This document shows positions 57,676 through 64,000 of a stretch of 64,000 nt of DNA, piece after piece (positions within the stretch are counted from its first letter, which is position 1; every line of letters starts with the position of its first letter). Under the pieces are notes generated by a model, which ran no database searches, was not told where the DNA came from, and worked only from the letters and a program-made list of their open reading frames with translations. A program made the translations under genes and the position numbers. Source of the DNA: Terfezia claveryi (taxonomy: Eukaryota > Ascomycota > Pezizomycetes > Pezizales > Pezizaceae); assembly GCA_015179025.1 (NCBI GenBank), contig WHUX01000146.1:62001-126000 (forward strand), in the 5' to 3' direction.

Positions 57676-60600
57676 TGCCTCCCTGTTTAGATAAAACTTC
57701 CATCCTAAGAAAATAAACAGGAGTTTAGATTTATGTACATTAGTAGTTAAAATTTAATCCATAATACCTATTATTCCTATCCTTATAAGTATTACTTCCA
57801 CTTGCTCTTGTATCATACCTAATATCATTATAACTTTCCTTAAAGTTCTTTTCAATAACAATTTCATCCAAGAAATGCTTAATTACCTTTTTAGGGCTAT
57901 CCTTCTGCATAGAAATATCTAAGCATCATTTATCGTAAATCCACCTCTTTACCTTTGCCTTTGTCAATTTTGATTGCATTGGATAAAACAGGGGTTGCAA
58001 GGACTCTTTTTCTTTCTGAATTAATTATATCTAGAACTTCCTTTCTTGTCTTATTTTTTTCTAGCGTATTTTTCCCAACTTCTCTTTTCTTATAAATTGC
58101 TTACTTGCTACCATGTATCTAGAATTCTTTTTTCAATGACTCATCAATACCATCAGTATATACTCACTCATCAAATTTATAAGGCCATCCCTTCCATTTC
58201 ACCTTATACTGCAACTTCCCTATTCTAGGTTGTGACCTAAATTCCAAAACTCTTTCTACCTCATACCTATCTTCCTTAACTGGTCCTGGTTGTTCTAGAG
58301 TTCTGGAGGGGAACAGTTGTATTGGATTAGAGAAGAAGGATTTCAGAAGTGAGGTATGGAAGTAGTTGTTAATGTTATTGAAGTTAGGGAAGTCAGTGAA
58401 GTAAAGTTTAGTATTTTGACTCCAGGGTGAATATTTGGTAATGGTGAAGGGGCATATCCATTTAGGGGATAGTTTAGAGGAGTAGTACCTTGCTGGTAGG
58501 TTCTTTGTTGATAGCATCATCTGATCATTGACTTGGTATTCAGGAGAGGCTCTTCTGTGTTTGTTGGCCTGCTGAATTTGGTCCTTTTTTGCCTTAGTAA
58601 GGTTTTCAGCAACCTGGTAAAATCTGGTTGTTGGGTTTGAATAGGTAGGTATAGAGTGAGGTAGGATAGGTACAGTCAAATTAGGTGAGTATCCTAGCTT
58701 GGTAAAGAAGAGAGAAAGTCCTCTTATAGTACTAACTCTTGCATTCACCTCTATTTGAACAGAAGGTGTGGCTTGTACCCAATTCATTCCCTGTTCCAGC
58801 TTCTTAGCTGTAAACATAGGAATAATTGTCCTATTCTTTCTTTCCCTAACTCCATTAGTTTGAGGGTAGTATATGGAAGATACTTTATGCAAAATTCTAT
58901 TTTTCTGTATCCAATCCTATAATGTAGTAGACATAAACAAAGGATCTTGATCAGAAACAATTTCATAAGGAAATTCCATATTAGGCTTAATGAATCTTTC
59001 AAAGATATCAATAACCCCTAATATGTCAACATTCTTTATAATAGGTAGTAAGAGTGGAGGGAGAGGATGTAGTAGGTTTTTTGTTAATTACTACTTCAAA
59101 CTTAGATTTTCTTGTAACTGACCTTTCTCTTTCCTCACTTTCTTGTTGTTACTGTTGGACCTAGGCCCTAGTAGTGGTGGCAGCAGTTTGGACTACTACT
59201 AGCTCCTGCTGAAGCTGTCTGAGCCTGAAATTTCTTTGTGGGGCATTAGATTTATCAGGTTCAGGGTCATCCTCAACTGTAGCTTTGTACCTTTCAGCCT
59301 CAAAGACTGTATTTAGGCCATCCCTATCATGCCAGATAGGCCTAGTACTATCAACCTCCTATATCTGTCTTAGTGGAAGGTTGGTTGTGGTGATCTTGAA
59401 AGGAGGGAGTCTGCTTCTCCTTTAGATGTTGTTGGGAGATTGTCTACCAAGGATTGGTGCAAACACTAGTCTCCTAGTGGCTCCTCTAATCCTGAGCTGT
59501 TATGGGGAAGATATTGTTGGTGATGGAGAATGTTGGGAAGGAGTTTTTTTGAAAGTTTGAATAGTGACAGAGGGGTAGTTGGTTACTACTGGATGTTGTA
59601 GTAATGAAGTTATGTGATAAGAAAACTATCTAGTAGAAGAGGAATTGAGGGGACTATATACTCCTCTAAACAGTACATCTGCAATCTGGTTGTCCTTGTC
59701 CTGAATGTATTCTAGAGTTAGGTCAAACTAACTTATTGTTTCCTACCACCTTCTCTTTATCTGACTTTCAGGGATACTATCTATAAATGTGACTAAGGGT
59801 TTGTGATCTATTTGGATGATCACCTTATAACCCTATAGTTTAGGCCTGAAATACCTCAGTGAGTCAACAATTGCTAATAATTCCTTATCAGTTGTTGTGT
59901 AATTCATTTGTCTATCATTTAATTTCCTAGAGTGAAATTCTGCTGGCCTGATAACACTATTCTCTATTTGGCCAATCTATCTAGATATCCTGGTATTACT
60001 CGCATCTGTAATTAAATAGATTAGAAGGCCTAAGTCATAATTAATTGGTTTAAGCATTTTATTGCTTATAATTAACTCTTTAATCTTCTTGAATGACTCA
60101 TTATACAAGGGAGTCTACATGTAATTCTTTGTTGACCCTTGTAGTTCTAACAGTGGCTTGGCTATAGCTCCCAATTCTGGACAATATCTTCTTAAGTAAT
60201 TAACTATCTCTAGAAACTTTTATAATTTCTTTTTTGAGTCAGGGATAGGGTAATTTGCTATTGAGTTGATTTTTTCTAGATCCATTTCTAACCCTTGTTT
60301 GGTGATAATCAATCCCAGTACTTTCAGCCTTAATACTAGGATTTGGCATTTCTTTTTGTTGAAAAAAAACTTTTCCTTAGCCAATATCCTGCAGATCCCT
60401 CTTAATACTTCCTTGTGTTCTTCCAAGGTATCTGTTCTAATTAAAATATCATCTAAATAAACCATGATAGTCTTTCCAATATAATCCATCAATAACCAGT
60501 TCATAGCTCTTATTATGGTTGCAGGTGCACTGTAGTCACCCTGTTGTATAACCAATGAGTTAAACTTCCCTAAATGATTTGTGAAGGTACTATGTTTTAC

Positions 60601-61642
60601 TGATTCATATGCATTCCTAATATTGTGATACCCATCTGCCAAGTCAGCTGCAGAGACAAACTCTTTCTAAGCTATCCAATCCAATATTGCTTTAATATTT
60701 GGCATCGGTGTTTTATCCATTTGCACTAGCTTGTTTCTAGATACACAGTGAAGCAAGAATCTAGCCTATTGCTTACTATTCTTATTTAAATCCTTTTTAG
60801 GTTGTGTAAACATGAGGATATAGTTAAAAGAACTAGATGGAACTATTCTTCCAGATTCTAGCTTAGTCTTCATTTTATCTGTAACTTGGTCTAAAAACCT
60901 AGTGTAGTTTGTATAGTATATAGGTTCCCAAGTTGCCTCTTTAGGGACTATAATTTTATGTTGCATGATATCATAAGATTCCCTCATAGGAGGCAGTGCT
61001 ATAGGTTTCTTATCTGGGAATAGTTCAGAAAATTCTTCAAATATATTGAATTTCATTTCTTCTAGATTAACTACATTTGTAATTACTGGAAAGCTTCCAT
61101 TATCTTCCAGCTCTGACCAGTCAGATAAGTCAAACCACTCCCATGACCACTCTTGTTCTTCCTCTAGGTTCACTAACAGATATGGTTGAACCCAAGGTAC
61201 TGATGGAACTAGTTTTAGGTGGTGAATTAATCTACCTCCAATTTCTGTTATAGTAGCTAATTGATTATCCTTTTTGAACCAATGTTCTTCTGTTCTGCCT
61301 ATATTTATAGCTGCAGTGTAAACATCTTTCAGTGTATCCTTGGTCTAGAGCATTTTAATATCAATCCTGGTCCTGTCTGTAAGTTATATAGTAATTGCAT
61401 TATCTTTAATATTCATAATTGCTTCATAATCCCTCAGTATAGGTTCTCCAAATATAATATCCCAATTTTTCAAATTGGCCACATAGAATGTCCTAGTCTC
61501 TTAATACCCTTGTAGGTTCACTTTGACTATTGCTGTATTTATCATTTGAGATCTACTGCTTTTGATTGCAGTCTCTAGTAGTTTCTTACAGATCTCTTTT
61601 AATTGTATATTAAACAGCTGACAATAATTTGCTGATATCAAG
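57676..61642 (-). pseudogene. C1 pol: protease part, RT, RNase H, integrase, chromodomain
   Basis: From 61642: protease C-terminal part (TRTFYVANLKNWDIIFGEPI, about 61500), protease-RT linker (61173-60766, 135 codons open), RT with catalytic YLDD (60459-60448; 140 codons open at 60642-60220), RNase H (about 60000-59700), a Pro/Gln-rich spacer (about 59640-59080), integrase core and C-terminus (59011-58164, including IYYPQTNGVRERKNRT), chromodomain (YEVERVLEF...LQYKVKWKGWPYKFDE, ending 58164), then a basic tail to about 57720. The integrase HHCC domain and first Asp are missing compared with C2, so a deletion joins the spacer to VDILGVIDIFERF near 59050. Confidence 0.8.
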
Positions 61643-62251
61643 TGTAAAGTATTGTTAGGGGGACTGGACAATCAGATTAGATTAGATAAGGATCAAATCT
61701 AATCAGATAATCTCAGGCTAGTAATGTATACTATAAAGTAAATTACTAATAGTGTATTGTTTATTCTCACTATTAAAGTTATTACTAGTAGCATAAGATT
61801 ACTGTAATAGGTAAAGTAGTATAGGAGTGCCAAAGGCACTTAGAAGATTAACCAGTGGAACTTCTATATTGATTGTACTCTAACTTTGTTCTGAGTTCTA
61901 ACTATCTATCCAACTAAAGGGGAATTCAGGGGACTATATATATTTCCAACAGGACAGTGCTGGGGCAGTGTTGAGGCAGTGCACCATCATCTGACCCTTA
62001 CATGTGATTGATATCAACACCATCTGATTTTCTAGATAGTACTTCCAAATACTATCTAGTACAAAATAGGTTAAGTCTTAACTTTGACTTTTACATATGA
62101 AAGCATATGAAAGTATGTAAAATATTAGCAAGGCAGATAGCATACAGAATGTTGTATGTTTTGAGATGCTTGCTGAGTAAGAAAATATATAAGAAATACA
62201 TTTGTGAGGGAGAAGGTTAGTCATAGGATATGAGTAAGCTACTTCCTTACA
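61643..62251 (-). repeat. 3' LTR of C2 (609 bp)
   Basis: TGTAAAGTATTGTTAGG...CTTCCTTACA; aligned along its length with the C1 LTR. Both LTRs contain an internal AATCAGATTAG...CTAATCAG inverted motif near the outer end. Confidence 0.9.
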
Positions 62252-64000
62252 TGCCTCCCTGTTTAGATAAAAACTCTATTCTAAGAAATAAACAGGGTAT
62301 GGGTTATATATATTAGTAGTTAACATTCAACCCATAATACCTATTGTTTCTGTCCATATAGGTACTACTACCACTTGCTCCTGTATCATACCTGACATTA
62401 TCATACCCCTCCTTGAAATCCTTTTCAACTTACCTTTTTTTAAAGAAATAGTTAAGTATTAATTGGGGTAAGTCCATCTCTTTACCTTTGCCTTTGACAA
62501 TTTTGACTACATTGATTGAAACAGAGGGAGCAAGAACTTTCATCCTTTCATTATTAATTATCTCCAAAGTCTCTTTCCTTGTTTTATTTTTGCCAAGCTT
62601 TTCCTCATCAACCTTTCTCTTTTTGTAAGTTGCTTGCTTATTCCTAGTCAACTAGAATTGTTTTTTCAATGACTCATCAACACCATCAGTATACACCCAG
62701 TCATCAAATTTATAAGGCTATCCCTTCCATTTCACCTTGTACTGTAACTTCCCTATTCTAGGTTGTGACCTGAATTCCAACACTCTTTCTACCTCATACC
62801 TATTTTCCTTAACTAGTCCTAGTTGTTCTAGAGTCCTGGAAGGGAACAGTTGTATTGGATTAGGGAAGAAGAGTTTCAGAAGTGAGGGGTGGAAGGAATT
62901 GTTGACATTATTGAGGTCATGGAAGTTAGTGAAGTCAAGTTTAGTAATTTGACTCTATGGTGAATATTTGGTAATAGTGAAGGGGCCTATCCATTTAGGG
63001 GATTGTTTGGAGGAGTAGTACCTTGCTGGTAGGTTTTTTGTTGATAGCATCACCTGATCATTGATTTGGTAATCAGGGGAAGCTCTTCTGTATTTGTTGG
63101 CTTGCTGAATTTGGTCCTTTTTTGCTTTAGTAAGGTTTTCAGTAACCTAGTAAAATCTGGTTGTAGGGTTTGAATAGATAAGTATAGGGTGAGGTAGGAT
63201 ATGTGCAGACAAATTAGACTGGTTTCCTAGCTTGATAAAGAAAGGGGAGTATCTTCTTGTAGCACTAACTTTTGCATTCACCTCTGTTTGAATAGAAGGT
63301 AGTACTTGTACCCAATTCATTTCTTGTTCCAGCTTCTTAGCTACAAACATAGGAATAATTGTCCTATTCTTCCTTTCACTTATCCCATCAGTCTGGGGGT
63401 GATATGTGGAAGATGCTTTATGCAAAATTCCATTTTTCTGCATTCAATCTTGATATATAGTAGACATAAACAAGGGGTCTTAGTCAGAAACAATTTTATA
63501 AGGAAATCCTACATGAGGCTTAATGAATATTTCAAAGATATCAATAACCCCTAATGTGTCAACATTATCTGCAACAGGTAGTAGAAATGTAAAATCAGAA
63601 TGCCTGTCAGTCATGACTAATAACTTATAAAATATCAACATATAAGGCTTAGCATCAACAGGAGTTCTATAACCAAGAGTAAATTAAGTACATGAAATTA
63701 TAACAAGTTCCATACTAAGAAAATCCATAGCCATGCTACCCTATAGCCTAGCAGGTACATTGAGAGTAGTCAGGAATCTAGGGGGTATCTGTATGAATCC
63801 TTTGATGATTTGGCAGGTTTTACAACTCCTCACAAATTCTTCAACTTGACTATAAAAACCCTGCAAGATGTACTTATTGGTAAGCTCATGTACTGTTTTC
63901 ACAAGACTTCCATATCCAGTAGTGGTATGTGCTTGTTGAATAAGGGTTTCAGTAGCAGGTTTACCTTTAACTTGTAGTCCCTTATGAATGACCATTTTTC
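62252..64000 (-). pseudogene. C2 integrase and chromodomain
   Basis: From the window edge: HHCC domain (HTTTGYGSLVKTVHE...C-x2-C at RSCKTCQI, 63995-63741), core start TDRHSDFTFLLPVADN (about 63620-63560), HPQTDGISERKNRT (about 63400), GPF-like region, chromodomain near 62800-62700 (YEVERVLEF) and a basic tail ending with KKR at about 62430. It contains the integrase N-terminal part that C1 lacks. A few stops; some segments open for 70-100 codons. Confidence 0.8.

Larger units (their letters stand above)
57068..61642 (-). mobile_element. Ty3/gypsy element C1, 3' part
   Basis: Third gypsy family, minus strand. 3' LTR 57068-57675, then pol up to 61642, where the LTR of C2 begins. Gag and the 5' LTR should lie past C2, outside the window. 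Inserted in the 5' LTR of A2. Moderately RIP-mutated. Confidence 0.85.
61643..64000 (-). mobile_element. Ty3/gypsy element C2, 3' part, runs off window
   Basis: Same family as C1 and inserted into its protease region. 3' LTR 61643-62251, polypurine tract on its inner side, then chromodomain and integrase to the window edge. Left flank TCAAG (61638-61642) is the expected TSD copy. Confidence 0.85.

Overview
The window looks like a chromosomal segment of a filamentous fungus, most likely an ascomycete (Pezizomycotina). It is almost entirely transposon graveyard. The reasons are chromodomain-bearing Ty3/gypsy LTR retrotransposons; copies that differ by C-to-T and G-to-A transitions, often at CpA/TpG and CpG (the pattern left by repeat-induced point mutation, RIP); long AT-rich tracts; one short fungal-type intron; and a single intact gene of a family common in fungi (APH-type phosphotransferase). 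No rRNA, tRNA or CRISPR was recognised.

Layout. 1-7174: right-hand part of gypsy element A1 (minus strand), with Gag-protease, RT, RNase H, an unusual zinc-knuckle domain, the start of integrase, a leader carrying an antisense ORF, and the 5' LTR. 7175-8572: broken MULE-type transposase with a SWIM zinc finger. 8573-9755: mixed sequence with two degenerate direct repeats. 9756-11225: the intact APH-like gene (minus), in a less AT-rich island. 11480-19840: AT-rich and low-complexity DNA, with purine-rich repeats, minisatellites and a terminal-inverted-repeat element (T1; remnant T3). 19840-31653: ancient gypsy element D1 (minus), interrupted by B1 (19995-26164) and by T2 (26747-28391). 31654-57067: gypsy element A2 (minus), itself interrupted by A3 (38432-47407, plus) and B2 (48061-54384, plus), and cut inside its 5' LTR by C1. 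57068-61642: C1 (minus), in turn cut by C2 (61643 to the window end).

Insertion order can be read from nesting and target-site duplications (TSDs). D1 is oldest. A2 interrupts D1, and A3 and B2 interrupt A2. C1 lies in the A2 LTR, and C2 lies in C1. B2, A1, C1 and C2 carry the fewest RIP changes. Three nested elements have both TSDs visible: A3 CCTGT/CCTAT, B2 ACTTT/ACTTT, B1 ATAAC/ATGAC.

The most interesting signals are: (i) a domain with two CCHC zinc knuckles between RNase H and integrase in all three family A copies; (ii) a 200-codon antisense ORF whose start codon is one base from the gag start, with remnants in the other two copies; (iii) a well-formed -1 frameshift signal in family B, seen in both copies; (iv) E-box palindromes in the family B LTR, single in B2 and triplicated in B1; (v) a TIR element with an apparent 2-bp TSD; and (vi) at least nine single-base deletions in A1, which may be assembly errors.
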